Shown: positions 1-8,508, counted from the first letter of the stretch. The stretch: 64,000 nt of DNA from Streptomyces bacillaris (GCF_003268675.1 NZ_CP029378.1:5146001-5210000); one strand, 5' to 3'. Notes: generated by a model from the letters alone, not told the origin. Numbers and translations: made by a program.

Positions 1-43
1 TACGGCACATCGGTGTACGGCGCATCGGCGTACGGCCGACCGG

Positions 44-376
44 CTACCGCCCGGCGCGGCGGGTGACGGCCCAGGAGGCGGCGGCCACACCGCCCGCGAC
101 GGCGAAGACGGCGGGCCAGGCGCCGACCTTCTTGGCGAGCGGGTGCGACCCGGCGAAGGCGGCGACGTACGCGACGGTCAGCGCGGTGGCGGCACGCGGT
201 CCGGCCTGCCGGTTCCACTCGTACGCGGCGAGGGACCCGGCGGCGGCGAGCGCGACCCCGCCGAGCGGACGCTTCTCGGTCCACCGGGCGACGCCGTACC
301 CTCCGACGAGCCCGCTCGCCGCCACCGCCGCTGTCGGAACCCTCGCCATCGCCGCCACCATCGCTTTCGTGTACAT
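44..376 (-). CDS. small predicted integral membrane protein
   Basis: The protein has 110 residues and four hydrophobic segments (about residues 12-28, 39-54, 62-76 and 84-103) joined by short charged loops, so it is probably a four-helix membrane protein with a basic C-terminal tail. I chose the ATG at 376 because the longer open frame upstream of it is the antisense shadow of the divergent hydrolase gene. Only 70 bases separate the two start codons, so they share a promoter region. I do not recognise a named family and assign no function. Confidence 0.6.
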   Translation of the reverse strand: MYTKAMVAAMARVPTAAVAASGLVGGYGVARWTEKRPLGGVALAAAGSLAAYEWNRQAGPRAATALTVAYVAAFAGSHPLAKKVGAWPAVFAVAGGVAAASWAVTRRAGR

Positions 377-446
377 GTACGGATACGTGTCTCCGGCCGA
401 GGCTAGCCGCTGCCCGCCGGGCGCGTACGACGGGGAGGGACGGCGT

Positions 447-1313
447 ATGGGAACCAGGACGACGATCACGGTGACGGACAGGGACGAGGACGACGCCCCC
501 GTAACCCTGTTCTGCACAGACACGGCCACTACTGGTGACACCGTCACTGATGTCGCCACCGCCCCGCCCCTCCTCCTGCTGCACGGCCTGGCGGGCCACT
601 GCGGTGAGTGGGAGGAGCTGACGGCCAGGTTCGCGGCCCGGCACCGGGTGGTGGCGTTCGACGCCCGGGGCGGTGGTGCGAGCACCCGCCGTCCGGTGGA
701 CGTCTCCCGGGCCGCGCACGTACGGGACGTGACCGAGGTCGTCAGGGCGTTCGGCCTCGCGGCGGCCGGCGGCCCGGTCCTGGTGGGCCAGTCCATGGGC
801 GGGGTCACCGCACTGCTCACGGCGGCGGCCCACCCGGAGCTGGTCCGCGCCCTGGTCCTGATCGAGGCGGGCCCGGACGGCCCGAGCCCCTCGCTGCCGG
901 AGACCATCGGGGCCTGGCTGGACTCGTGGCCGGTGCCGTTCCCCGACGCCGGGGCGGCGGCAGCGTTCTTCGGCGGGGGAGCGGCGGGCCGGGCCTGGGC
1001 GGCGGGCCTCGCTCCGGGCCCGGACGGCCTGTACCCGCGGGTGGACCGGGACGTCATGGTCGCCACGGTCCAGGAGAACGCCGAGCGCGACTACTGGGAC
1101 GCGTGGGACGAGGTGCGCTGCCCGGTACTGGTGGTGCGGGCAGGCAAGGGGATGCTGAAGCAGCGGGAGGCGGACCGCATGGCCGGGCGCCACGGGACGA
1201 CGCGGATCGCCGTGGTCCCGGAGGCGGGTCACGACGTCCACCTGGACGATCCGGCGGCGGTGTACGGGGAGATGGCGGCGTTCCTGGCGGAGGTGGCCGG
1301 ACGGGGGAGGTGA
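447..1313 (+). CDS. alpha/beta hydrolase
   Basis: A 288-residue alpha/beta hydrolase-fold enzyme, probably a cytoplasmic esterase, lipase-like or epoxide hydrolase-like protein. The oxyanion-hole segment LLLLHGLAG lies at residues 42-50, the nucleophile elbow GQSMGG puts the serine at 116, and the catalytic histidine is in EAGHDVHLD near residue 262. The frame is open further upstream, but the ATG at 447 follows a GGGGAGGGA ribosome binding site and begins right where homology would, so the upstream extension (which overlaps the divergent gene) is rejected. Substrate cannot be predicted. Confidence 0.85.
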   Translation: MGTRTTITVTDRDEDDAPVTLFCTDTATTGDTVTDVATAPPLLLLHGLAGHCGEWEELTARFAARHRVVAFDARGGGASTRRPVDVSRAAHVRDVTEVVRAFGLAAAGGPVLVGQSMGGVTALLTAAAHPELVRALVLIEAGPDGPSPSLPETIGAWLDSWPVPFPDAGAAAAFFGGGAAGRAWAAGLAPGPDGLYPRVDRDVMVATVQENAERDYWDAWDEVRCPVLVVRAGKGMLKQREADRMAGRHGTTRIAVVPEAGHDVHLDDPAAVYGEMAAFLAEVAGRGR

Positions 1314-1367
1314 GGGCCGGGGCGTCGCGACGGGATATGGTCTGGACCCATCGGACGAGGGGGCCTC

Positions 1368-1940
1368 ATGTTTGTACGTACGACTGCCCGCGACGGCATA
1401 CGCAGATCGACCGCCGCAAGGGGGCTGCGCGCGACGGCAGTTGCGATGCTGGCAGCCGCCGCACTGGCGTCCTGCACCCAGGACACCCCGCAGGACGCCG
1501 CTTCCCCGCGCTCCTCCGCCCCGGCCGCACCGTCGGCCGCCCCGGTGGACAACGCCGACCAGGCCGAACAGGCGGCGTCCGAGGCGTCCGAGGCCACGCA
1601 GGAGCCCGCACTCCCCGCCGAACCGGCCCCCGAGGCCGTACGCGACGCCTTCGCCACCCTCCAGGCGACCCTGAACGACACCTGTACCCCGGGCGCCGGA
1701 GACTGCGCCTACTTCCTCGGCCGGGTCACCCGGGAACTGACGGAACTGGACGAGGCGATGCGAGCCGACCCCAAGGGCCCGGGCCACTTCAAGCAGCCAC
1801 TGGCCGATATGAAGGCCCTGTTCGCGAAGCTGGGCACCGACCGCTCGACCCCGCACCTGGAGAAGCACTTCACCGCGATCGTCGGCACCCGCGACGGCAT
1901 CAACACCTGGATGCAGGACCACCCGGACGACTACCGCTGA
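1368..1940 (+). CDS. secreted lipoprotein of unknown function
   Basis: A 190-residue lipoprotein. A basic N-terminus and hydrophobic stretch lead to the lipobox LASC with the modified cysteine at 36. Residues 37-90 are an Ala/Pro/Glu-rich linker, and the rest is a predicted helical domain with two cysteines ten residues apart (DTCTPGAGDC) that could form a disulfide outside the cell. It lies 54 bases after the hydrolase on the same strand, so co-transcription is possible. I do not recognise the C-terminal domain. Confidence 0.75.
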   Translation: MFVRTTARDGIRRSTAARGLRATAVAMLAAAALASCTQDTPQDAASPRSSAPAAPSAAPVDNADQAEQAASEASEATQEPALPAEPAPEAVRDAFATLQATLNDTCTPGAGDCAYFLGRVTRELTELDEAMRADPKGPGHFKQPLADMKALFAKLGTDRSTPHLEKHFTAIVGTRDGINTWMQDHPDDYR

Positions 1941-2052
1941 GCCGACCACGGCCGGGGCGGAGCCGGGCCGGGCCGGACGGCCCCCGTCGGCCCCCGCCAT
2001 CCGGTCCGGTCCCCGTCGGCCCCGCCCGGGCCGACGGGCAAGGGCGACCGTG

Positions 2053-3342
2053 TCACCCCTTCGGCGAGCGTGGCAGCTCACCCCTCCGTACCGCCCCGCA
2101 GCCCAGGGCGACGGCCACGCCCAGACTCCCGAAGGCTCCGCAGCCCACGAAGACCGGGGCGGCTCCCCACACCCCGATGGCCGCCCCCACCACGGGATAG
2201 CTCAGCGGCGCCAGGCCCAGCGAGGTGAGCATCACGACGGAGGTGACCCGCCCCAGGTAGGCGGGGTCCGCCGCCGTCTGGACAAGGGCGTTGCCCAGGG
2301 TGCCGCAGATACCCAGGGACAGCCCCACGGCGGCGGACACCGCCACGGCGTACGGCAGGGACGGGACCAGGGCGACGGCCGCCGCACCCGCGCACCCCAC
2401 GAGCAGTGTCCCGGCGAGCGTCAGCCCGGCCCGGGGGAGCCGTCCGGTGACGGTGAGCAGCACGGCCCCGACGGTGGCGCCAGCCCCGAACCCGCTGACG
2501 ATCCACCCGTACCCCGAAGGCCCCCAGCCCCGCTCGCCGTTGAGGAGCACCATCCCGACGTTGAGGGTCCCGGTGAGCCCGAACTCGCTGATGGCGATGA
2601 CCGCGACGAGCGGCCCGATGAGGTGATGGCGGCGGATGTACCGGAGGCCCCCGAGGAGGTCCTGCCAGACATTGCCGGGGGACTGTGCCACCGGGGCCGA
2701 CGCGTGAGCCACGTCCGGGGCACCGGCCGACGGCCGCAGCCGTACGGTCAGCAGGAGCGGCAGCGACAGGGCGAACAGCACTCCCGCGACGGCGAACGCG
2801 GCCGACGCGCCTCCGAACCCCATGGCCAGCCCGCCGAGGGGCGGCCCGGCGACCTGGCTGACCCGCATCGACAACGTACGCATCCCGGTGACGCGGGCCA
2901 GCTGGTCCGCGGAGGTGATGCGCGGCGGGAGCGCCCCGACGGCGGGGACGAAGAGCGCGTCCACGGCCCCGAACGCGAGGGCCAGCGCCACCAGGATCCA
3001 CACCGAGGGCGCGGTGACCGCGACCCCGGCCGCCACGGCGAGGATGAGGACGCACCGTACGGCGTCGCTGCCGAGCACGATCCGGCGCACCCCGAACCGG
3101 TCGGCGGCCACACCGCCACCCAGCATGAGCAACGCGCGCGGCACCGCCCCCGCGGCCATGACCAGCCCGACCTCACCGGGCCCCGCGACCTTCTGGGCCG
3201 ACCAGGCGAGGGCGACGAAGTAGACGCTGTCCCCGATGAGGGAGGCGGTGTACGCGGCGAGCCAGCGCAGGACGTTGGTGTCGCGGTGGGCGGGCCGGGG
3301 CGCGGTGGGGCCGACGGGCAAGGCGGTCTCTGCGGCGGACAC
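2053..3342 (-). CDS. MFS transporter (probable efflux)
   Basis: A 429-residue major facilitator with about twelve hydrophobic segments. The N-terminal half (NVLRWLAAYTASLIGDSVYF onward) and the arginine-rich loop after helix 2 (AADRFGVRRIVL) resemble the MFS_3/EntS-like exporters. The GTG at 3342 is preceded by GAGGAGA at good spacing; the 49 upstream codons are proline/arginine-rich noise. It is the second gene of a two-gene unit, 50 bases after an ArsR-type regulator, an arrangement usual for drug or xenobiotic efflux pumps under local repression. The substrate is unknown. Confidence 0.85.
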   Translation of the reverse strand: MSAAETALPVGPTAPRPAHRDTNVLRWLAAYTASLIGDSVYFVALAWSAQKVAGPGEVGLVMAAGAVPRALLMLGGGVAADRFGVRRIVLGSDAVRCVLILAVAAGVAVTAPSVWILVALALAFGAVDALFVPAVGALPPRITSADQLARVTGMRTLSMRVSQVAGPPLGGLAMGFGGASAAFAVAGVLFALSLPLLLTVRLRPSAGAPDVAHASAPVAQSPGNVWQDLLGGLRYIRRHHLIGPLVAVIAISEFGLTGTLNVGMVLLNGERGWGPSGYGWIVSGFGAGATVGAVLLTVTGRLPRAGLTLAGTLLVGCAGAAAVALVPSLPYAVAVSAAVGLSLGICGTLGNALVQTAADPAYLGRVTSVVMLTSLGLAPLSYPVVGAAIGVWGAAPVFVGCGAFGSLGVAVALGCGAVRRGELPRSPKG

Positions 3343-3392
3343 GGAGTCTCCTCGGGGCGGCGCGGGCGGGCCGGGGACAGCGGCGGGCGGTC

Positions 3393-3986
3393 TCAGGGCC
3401 GGAACGGGAACCCGTACAGATGCACGGACACGTGCTCGCGCCCGTCGGTGTCGCCCGCCGCCCGGGCCTCCTTGCCGCGCTGCCGCCACCGCCGCGTGAC
3501 GACCTCCAGCTCATCGCTCATCTCGGCGAGTTCGGCAGGCGTCAGGGCCATGATCCACTCGGAGCTGAAGGCGGCATCGGTCCATTCCGCACCCCAGGCG
3601 GCGCTCTGGTCGAGGTAGGCGCGGTACTGGGCGGAGCGGTTGTCGAGGATCCCGCGCTGCACCGTACCGACGGCGGCGGCCCCTTCGGGCGTGTCGGTGA
3701 AGTCCGCGTCGCGGAAGCCCCACCCCTTCTCGGACGCCACCTGCCACCACCGCTCCCGGCCGTCCGTGCTGCGCCCGCTCGCCTCGGCCACGAAGCCGTG
3801 CTCCGCGAGCTTGCGCAGGTGGTAACTGACCAGCGACGGGGCCTGGTCGACCTGCTCGGCGAGCTGGGAGGCGGTCGCGGTCCCGGCGGCGTACAGCAGC
3901 CGGTAGAGCTGCATCCGCAGCGGATTGGTGAAGGCCTTCAGCCGGGAGAGGTCGGTGATCTGCTCGGGCTCGCGCTGGGGTCGCAT
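3393..3986 (-). CDS. ArsR-type winged-helix transcriptional regulator
   Basis: A 197-residue regulator with an N-terminal winged helix (about residues 10-85; recognition region TASQLAEQVDQAPSLVSYHL) and a longer helical C-terminal ligand-binding part. The cysteine metal-binding motif of metal-sensing ArsR proteins is absent, so it more likely senses an organic ligand. The ATG at 3986 is the first sensible start, and the frame further upstream runs into the divergent direction of the neighbouring secreted-protein gene. It probably represses itself and the MFS gene through an AT-rich dyad just upstream. Confidence 0.85.
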   Translation of the reverse strand: MRPQREPEQITDLSRLKAFTNPLRMQLYRLLYAAGTATASQLAEQVDQAPSLVSYHLRKLAEHGFVAEASGRSTDGRERWWQVASEKGWGFRDADFTDTPEGAAAVGTVQRGILDNRSAQYRAYLDQSAAWGAEWTDAAFSSEWIMALTPAELAEMSDELEVVTRRWRQRGKEARAAGDTDGREHVSVHLYGFPFRP

Positions 3987-4003
3987 GCGCTCACCGTAGA
4001 TGT

Positions 4004-4022
4004 GCAAATTTAATTGCGCAAT
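4004..4022. promoter_or_regulatory. candidate operator of the ArsR-MFS unit
   Basis: A strikingly AT-rich patch lies 18-36 bases upstream of the regulator start. It holds the perfect palindrome ATTGCGCAAT (4013-4022) overlapping a near-perfect 14-base dyad GCAAATTTAATTGC (4004-4017, one mismatch). Position, symmetry and base composition fit an autoregulatory ArsR operator. This is inferred, not shown. Confidence 0.5.
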
Positions 4023-4140
4023 AATTCTTTCCTGGCGAGGCTGGCGTGCCCCCCCTGGACGCGGCTCGCCCCCGACCCGGTTCGGGGGCGGGGCGAGGCT
4101 GGGGCGGAGCCGGTCCGGTCGGTCCCGCCCGGGCCGGACG

Positions 4141-4616
4141 TCAGGCCTTGGTGGAGTACCAGCTGGTGCAGCCGTGGTTCGTGCTGCCCTTCTTGACGCA
4201 GGCGCGGAACTTGATCTTGGTGCCTTCCTTGAGGTTCTTCGTCTTCTTGGCCTCGGAAGGCGCCGTCTTGCCCTTGGTGTTGATGTCGATGACGGTCTTG
4301 CCGGTCGAGACCTGCTTGACCGGTCCCACGATGTAGTAACCGTCGCTCTTCTTGTCCCAGACGTAGAGGGAGTCGCCGGTCCAGGAACCCAGGAGTGGAT
4401 CGGCGGACCACCTGATCGCGCCGATGTTGCTCCGGTCGTGGTGCAGCTGGAAGCCGCGGGTTCCGCTGTCCATGATCTCCTTCTTGTAGCTGGTCTTCTC
4501 CCAGGTGAGCTTTGAGCTGCCTGCGCGGCGGGCGCGGTCAGGATGGAGCTGGACAGGGCGAGGCCGATGACGGCGGCAACAGTGGCCGCACGGCGGCGGG
4601 CGTTCGAACGCGGCAT
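4141..4616 (-). pseudogene. small secreted protein, frameshifted near the signal peptide
   Basis: The ATG at 4616 begins a clear Sec signal peptide (MPRSNARRRAATVAAVIGLA then ...APAAQA), but this frame soon turns into arginine/serine-rich nonsense. The neighbouring frame takes over at about 4505 and encodes a lysine-, tryptophan- and tyrosine-rich secreted domain (LTWEKTSYKKEIMDSG to the stop at 4141) that is not proline/arginine-rich noise. The total length is two more than a multiple of three, so one added base, for example in the CAAA run near 4508, restores a 158-residue protein. It is either a genuine frameshift or a base-calling error. I do not recognise the mature domain, which has two cysteines close to its C-terminus. 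Confidence 0.65.
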
Positions 4617-4934
4617 GCGTTTTCTCCTCCATGGGTGGCGCTTCCACCGGGCGGGTGTCCCCCGTTGCGCCGATGGTGCGGTCGTGTGACCAGGAGGCTA
4701 GTGGCGGATTTTCGTCCCATTGCCAGGCTTGGGGCGTCTCAGGGCAGAAAAGCTTTTTACCTGCGTAAATGTGACGGAGGGTGGGACATTTCCGGGACGT
4801 GGGACGGTGATGCGGGGGCCGGGATTGGCCGGAAGAGGGCGGCGAGCGAGGGTCTGCAGCCCCTCGTCTCACCTCACCTTCGCCTCGCCTTGCCTCAACC
4901 CACTCGGCCTCGGCTTGGCTTGGGGCAGGTCAGC
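4617..4934. other. intergenic region, 318 bases
   Basis: This gap lies between the start of the frameshifted secreted-protein gene and the stop of the MerR gene. A local AT-rich stretch (about 4748-4780, with an AAGCTTTTTACC segment) may hold the promoter of the secreted protein. The part next to the MerR stop is a pyrimidine-rich run of short CTCAC/CCTCG/GGCTT repeats. I see no further gene or strong hairpin. Confidence 0.5.
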
Positions 4935-5723
4935 TCAGCTCAGCAGGGTGTCGGCGTAGACGACCATCGCGTCCCGCTGGTACGCGGCCAGCCCCTCCGC
5001 GATCCGGTCGAAGTTCTCCCGGAACCGGGGGTCGTCGACGTAGGTCTGGCCCAGCCCCTTGTACGCCGCCGCGTTCGGGGTCCAGAACCGGCGGATGCTC
5101 GCGTAGTGGATGTCCAGCTCGGCCTGCACGGCCGGGTGGTCCACCGGCTTGCCGGCCGCCATGAACTCCGCGAAGCGGATCATCTGGGCCGTCGTCTCGC
5201 GCTGCCACCCCTCCATCTCCTCGTCGGTCATCGCCGCCCTCGCCTCGCGGGACTCCTCCCACGCCTCGGGCCACCGCTCCCGTACCTCGGCGTCGAGGGC
5301 CGTCCCGGTCTCGGCCAGAGCCTCCTTCGACCCCTCGAACCCCGCGAACAGGTTCTCCGGCCTGTTGATCTTCACCATGCTGTCGTTCTCCCTGTCTTCC
5401 TCCAGTGCGGCGATGGTCCGCCCGACCGTCCGGGCGAGCGTCTCCAGCCGGTCCCGCTCCCCGAGGAGCCGCCGCTGGTGCTCGCGCAGGACGGCTACCC
5501 GGTCGACCTGGCTGTCGAGCACGGCCCGGATCTCGCGCAGCCCGAGGCCCAGTTCCCGCATCAGCAGGATCTGCTGCAGCCGCAGCAGTTCCGCCTCCCC
5601 GTACAGGCGGTGCCCGTTGCCCGCGATCCCCGCGGGCGGCAGCAGCCCGATCTGGTCGTAGTGGCGCAGCGTCCGCGAGGTCACCCCGGACATGCGGCAC
5701 ACGTCCGCGATCGACCAGGACAT
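4935..5723 (-). CDS. MerR-family regulator with TipAS-like antibiotic-binding domain
   Basis: A 262-residue protein. Residues 1-70 are a MerR winged helix (SIADVCRMSGVTSRTLRHYD), followed by a coiled-coil dimerisation helix (about 75-115) and a C-terminal helical domain (about 125-260) that resembles the TipAS drug-binding domain (EEMEGWQRE, IRRFWTPNAAAYKGLGQTYV). TipA-type proteins activate promoters, including their own, on binding thiopeptides or other hydrophobic compounds. The ATG at 5723 fits the standard MerR N-terminus; the longer frame is not supported. No target gene is evident beside it, so autoregulation is the simplest reading. Confidence 0.88.
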   Translation of the reverse strand: MSWSIADVCRMSGVTSRTLRHYDQIGLLPPAGIAGNGHRLYGEAELLRLQQILLMRELGLGLREIRAVLDSQVDRVAVLREHQRRLLGERDRLETLARTVGRTIAALEEDRENDSMVKINRPENLFAGFEGSKEALAETGTALDAEVRERWPEAWEESREARAAMTDEEMEGWQRETTAQMIRFAEFMAAGKPVDHPAVQAELDIHYASIRRFWTPNAAAYKGLGQTYVDDPRFRENFDRIAEGLAAYQRDAMVVYADTLLS

Positions 5724-5951
5724 GCGCGGTGCCTCCCATCGCCGGGCCGGTCTCTCCGGCCCTGGGAACGACCGTAGGAGTTGACGCAGCGGCAACCGCA
5801 AGTCCGAACGGTGGGGGCGAGGCGAAGGGGACGTGTACGGATCCCCGCCGGCGCTTCGTGGCGGTGACGGTGAGGGTGGTGGTCGCTCTGCGGGGCCGGA
5901 TGGCCTGAGGGCGGGGAAGAGGAGGGAGGGCTCGAGGGGGATCGAGAGGCT

Positions 5952-6129
5952 CTAGGGCCTGTCGTCAAACTGCCGCCTGCCGTGCGACGTCCGGCACGCA
6001 CGCTCGCGGCGTTGCCGAGATGCCCTGGTAGCTCCGCTACAAGACCATCCCGGCGCCTTGCGATCGCACGCACCGGACGCCGCACGGCCGCCCTCCGGGC
6101 GACGACGGCAGTTTGACGACAGGCCCTAG
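5952..6129. mobile_element. MITE-like inverted-repeat element, copy 1 (178 bp)
   Basis: The element is bounded by perfect 24-base inverted repeats (5952-5975 and 6106-6129) that begin CTAGGGCCTGTCGTCAAACT. It carries no usable ORF. Two further copies with the same end sequence occur at 47546 and 62030. The outer CTAG may be a duplicated target site. The right-hand CTAG overlaps the TAG stop (6126-6128) of the minus-strand gene beside it. Confidence 0.75.
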
Positions 6130-7145
6130 GGGCTCGTGGCATCCAAGGTGACGCGGGCGGCGACGGGCAGGTGGTCGCTGCCCGTGGCGGGGAGCGTACG
6201 GATGTGGCCGACGGTGGCGGAACGGGCCAGGACCTGGTCGATCCGGGCCACCGGAAAGGAGGTGGGGAAACTGAAGGCGAATCCGCGCTCCGCGACGTTC
6301 AACTGCGAGGTCAGACCGGCAAGTCCGCGGTCGTCGACGGTGCTGTTGAGATCGCCCATGAGGATCACGGTGCGCACCTTCTCGTCCCGGACGAGGGCCC
6401 CCAGCGCCCGGGCGCTCTCGTCCCGCCGGGCCGAGGCGAGACCGCCCGCCCCGATCCGTACGGAGGGCAGATGGGCGACGTACGCCGCGACCTCCCCGTA
6501 CGGCGTCCGCACCACGGCCCGCAGCCCGCGGCTCCACCCCTCCTCGATGCCCCGCGGTCTGATGTCCGCCAACTGGTCTTCGCTGATCGGGTACTTCGAC
6601 CACAGCCCGACGGTGCCGTGGACGGCGTGGTGCGGATACCGCACCCCGAGGACGTCCTCGTACGCCGACAGCGCGGGCACCACCAGCTCCTCCAGCGCGA
6701 TGAGATCGGCCCCGGACGCGGCGAGCGCGCGGGCGGTCCCCTCGGGGTCCGGGTTCTCGTCGCTGACGTTGTGCTGGACGACCACCAACTCCCGGCCACC
6801 CGGAGTGGGTTCGGGTGCGGGCAGCAACAGCCCGCCGAACTCCTGCACCCAGATGGCCACCGGCAGGAGCAGGGCCACCAGCGCCACCCCGGACTGCCGC
6901 ACCAGGGCGGCGACGAGCAGCAGGACGACGACCGCCCCCGTCCATGGGAGGAAGGACTCGACCAGACTTCCCATCCGACCGGGGGAGTTGGGGACGGCGC
7001 GGTGGAAGGCCGACACTCCGGCCACGGCGACCGCGAGTGTGGCGATCATGGTGCCCCGCCGGGTCGCCGGGGCGTAGCGGATCGGTCTCGGCCTCGACCT
7101 CGGCAACGTAGCTGTCCTCCCACTCGTGGAAGGGCAGGATCGCAT
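6126..7145 (-). CDS. membrane-anchored endonuclease/exonuclease/phosphatase family protein
   Basis: A 339-residue protein with three N-terminal hydrophobic segments (about residues 32-50, 65-82 and 86-110) and then an extracytoplasmic EEP catalytic domain. Conserved EEP features are visible: QHNVSDENP, the glutamate in ALEEL, the MGDLNS motif and the C-terminal GSDHLPV. Members cleave phosphodiesters of nucleic acids, lipids or sugars; the substrate here is unknown. The ATG at 7145 is preceded by GGAG; an internal ATG at 7049 would remove the first positively charged segment. The TAG stop falls inside the terminal CTAG of the MITE-like element, so the last residues may have been set by that insertion. 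Confidence 0.75.
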   Translation of the reverse strand: MRSCPSTSGRTATLPRSRPRPIRYAPATRRGTMIATLAVAVAGVSAFHRAVPNSPGRMGSLVESFLPWTGAVVVLLLVAALVRQSGVALVALLLPVAIWVQEFGGLLLPAPEPTPGGRELVVVQHNVSDENPDPEGTARALAASGADLIALEELVVPALSAYEDVLGVRYPHHAVHGTVGLWSKYPISEDQLADIRPRGIEEGWSRGLRAVVRTPYGEVAAYVAHLPSVRIGAGGLASARRDESARALGALVRDEKVRTVILMGDLNSTVDDRGLAGLTSQLNVAERGFAFSFPTSFPVARIDQVLARSATVGHIRTLPATGSDHLPVAARVTLDATSP

Positions 7146-7165
7146 GTCTCCGCAGGTGGAAGGCG

Positions 7166-7211
7166 GCCGGGAGGGCCTGCCGCGCCCGTCGGTGCGGCAG
7201 GCCCTCCCGGC
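7166..7211 (-). terminator. strong intrinsic hairpin terminator
   Basis: A perfect 18-base-pair stem (7166-7183 with 7194-7211) has a 10-base loop. It lies 22 bases after the stop of the last gene of the I36/peptidoglycan-binding run on the minus strand, and there is no U-tract, as is common in Streptomyces. Confidence 0.8.
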
Positions 7212-7233
7212 GTACCCCCGTGTCAGCGGACGG

Positions 7234-7647
7234 TCACGGGACGTAGTAGCCGCCCACGCGCAGCGACCGCCAGGTCTGCGGGCCCACGATGCCGTCGGCG
7301 GGCAGGCGCGCCGCGGACTGGTACGTGACCACGGCGGCGCGGGTCCGGGGACCCCAGAGGCCGTCCGTGGCACCGGGGTCGACCTTGTGCGTGTACTTCA
7401 GGAGGCACTGGATCTCCTTGACCCGCGCCTTGGTGTTGCCCGACTGGCCCGTTCCGACGAGCGCCTTCCACTCCCACGACTGACCGGCGTAGATACCGTA
7501 GTTGACGCTGGTCTTGCGGTACGCGGGCTTCGTGCAGGTGTGGTTTGTGGCGGCCGGGGCGGGAGCCGCGGTGACGAACAGCGCCGCGCAGGCGAGGGCG
7601 ATAACACCCGGCCCCCGTACGGCGGTTGCGGAGGAGAGGCGGGTCAT
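7234..7647 (-). CDS. secreted peptidoglycan-binding-domain protein
   Basis: A 137-residue secreted protein. After a Sec signal peptide (about residues 1-32, ending PAPAA) comes a single PG_binding_1 repeat with the usual IQCLLK, DGLWGPRTRAAVVTYQ and DGIVGPQTWRSL blocks. It probably binds cell-wall glycan without catalytic activity of its own. The ATG at 7647 overlaps the previous gene's TGA (ATGA), which indicates translational coupling; a GTG two codons earlier is possible. It is the last gene of four and partner of the I36-like protein before it. Confidence 0.8.
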   Translation of the reverse strand: MTRLSSATAVRGPGVIALACAALFVTAAPAPAATNHTCTKPAYRKTSVNYGIYAGQSWEWKALVGTGQSGNTKARVKEIQCLLKYTHKVDPGATDGLWGPRTRAAVVTYQSAARLPADGIVGPQTWRSLRVGGYYVP

Positions 7648-7997
7648 CGGCACTTCGCCTCCGACCTGATCTTGATCCCGTTGGTGACCGGGATGTCGGT
7701 GGAGACGCGCGGCGCGATGCAGACGTAGCTGCTGAAGTGCCGGAAGTGCACGACGTCGTCGTAGCGGGTGTTGCGCACGTAGTACGAGTTGTTCTTCACG
7801 GGCTGGTAGCCGCTCGTGATGTCCTTGAACTGTGCCACCTTCTCCTTGGTCTGCGCGTTGTAGAGGCAGACGTAGGGGTAGGGGCAGTCCGCGATGCCCT
7901 TGGGGGCCGCGGCGACCGGAGCGGCGGAGGCCAGCGTCGCTGCGGCCAGCAGCGGCAGAGCGGCCACGGCCGTGGCCACGCGGGTGAGCGTCTTCAT
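7644..7997 (-). CDS. secreted peptidase-inhibitor I36-like protein
   Basis: A 117-residue secreted protein. The signal peptide (about 1-32) is followed by a small disulfide-type domain with the I36-family signature DCPYPYVCLYN and a central SGYQPVKNN...RYDDVVHFRHF block. The family includes Streptomyces metalloproteinase inhibitors and many uncharacterised secreted proteins. I selected the ATG at 7997 because GAGG sits six bases before it; an ATG two codons earlier would leave that ribosome site overlapping. It lies between two peptidoglycan-binding genes and is a paralogue of the gene at 8509-8877. Confidence 0.8.
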   Translation of the reverse strand: MKTLTRVATAVAALPLLAAATLASAAPVAAAPKGIADCPYPYVCLYNAQTKEKVAQFKDITSGYQPVKNNSYYVRNTRYDDVVHFRHFSSYVCIAPRVSTDIPVTNGIKIRSEAKCR

Positions 7998-8005
7998 GGT
8001 CATCC

Positions 8006-8434
8006 TCACAGCATGGAAAGGTACGTGCGGCAGGACTGGCCGGAGCTCCAGAGCATCGCGCGCGCGGTCTTCGGACCGTAGACGCCGTCCTGCGCGAGCC
8101 CGGCCTTCCGCTGGACGTTGATCACGGCCTGGCGGGTCTTGGGCCCGTAGGAGCCGTCCACGCTGATGGACTGCTTGTTGCAGTCGCGCAGCGACTTCTG
8201 GAGGGCCTTCACGGCGACGCCCTGGTTGCCGGAGCCCAGCACGCACTGGTGGTTGTCGCGGCCGGCGGCGGGAATGGCCCCCCGGTCCGTCGTCGTACAC
8301 GAGGGCAGGGCGGCGGCGGCCGGGGCGGCGCCGAGGACAGGCAGGGCGAGCAGGGCGGTGGCGGCGGCTACCCCGACGGCCAGGGTCCTCGTCCCGCGCC
8401 GGGTTCTCCGGGGCGGTGCGGTCGTTGTCTGCAT
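8006..8434 (-). CDS. secreted peptidoglycan-binding-domain protein
   Basis: A 142-residue secreted protein. The N-terminus is long and basic (PPRRTRRGTRTL), followed by a hydrophobic signal core ending near residue 41, and a single PG_binding_1 repeat (VKALQKSLRDC, SVDGSYGPKTRQAVINVQ, DGVYGPKTARAM). Cysteines flank the repeat. It is a paralogue of the 7234-7647 gene and stands in the same position after an I36-like gene, which shows the two-gene module has been duplicated in tandem. Confidence 0.82.
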   Translation of the reverse strand: MQTTTAPPRRTRRGTRTLAVGVAAATALLALPVLGAAPAAAALPSCTTTDRGAIPAAGRDNHQCVLGSGNQGVAVKALQKSLRDCNKQSISVDGSYGPKTRQAVINVQRKAGLAQDGVYGPKTARAMLWSSGQSCRTYLSML

Positions 8435-8450
8435 GGGCGGATCTCCTCAG

Positions 8451-8492
8451 CCGGTGTGTTCCGGGCGGACACCGGTGTGCTCCGGGCGTACG
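8451..8492. repeat. two tandem 21-base repeats
   Basis: Copies at 8451-8471 and 8472-8492 share CCGGTGTG, one variable base, then TCCGGGCG. They sit in the short gap between an I36-like gene and the following peptidoglycan-binding gene. Confidence 0.7.
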
Positions 8493-8508
8493 GGGGCGGG
8501 GGACGTGC

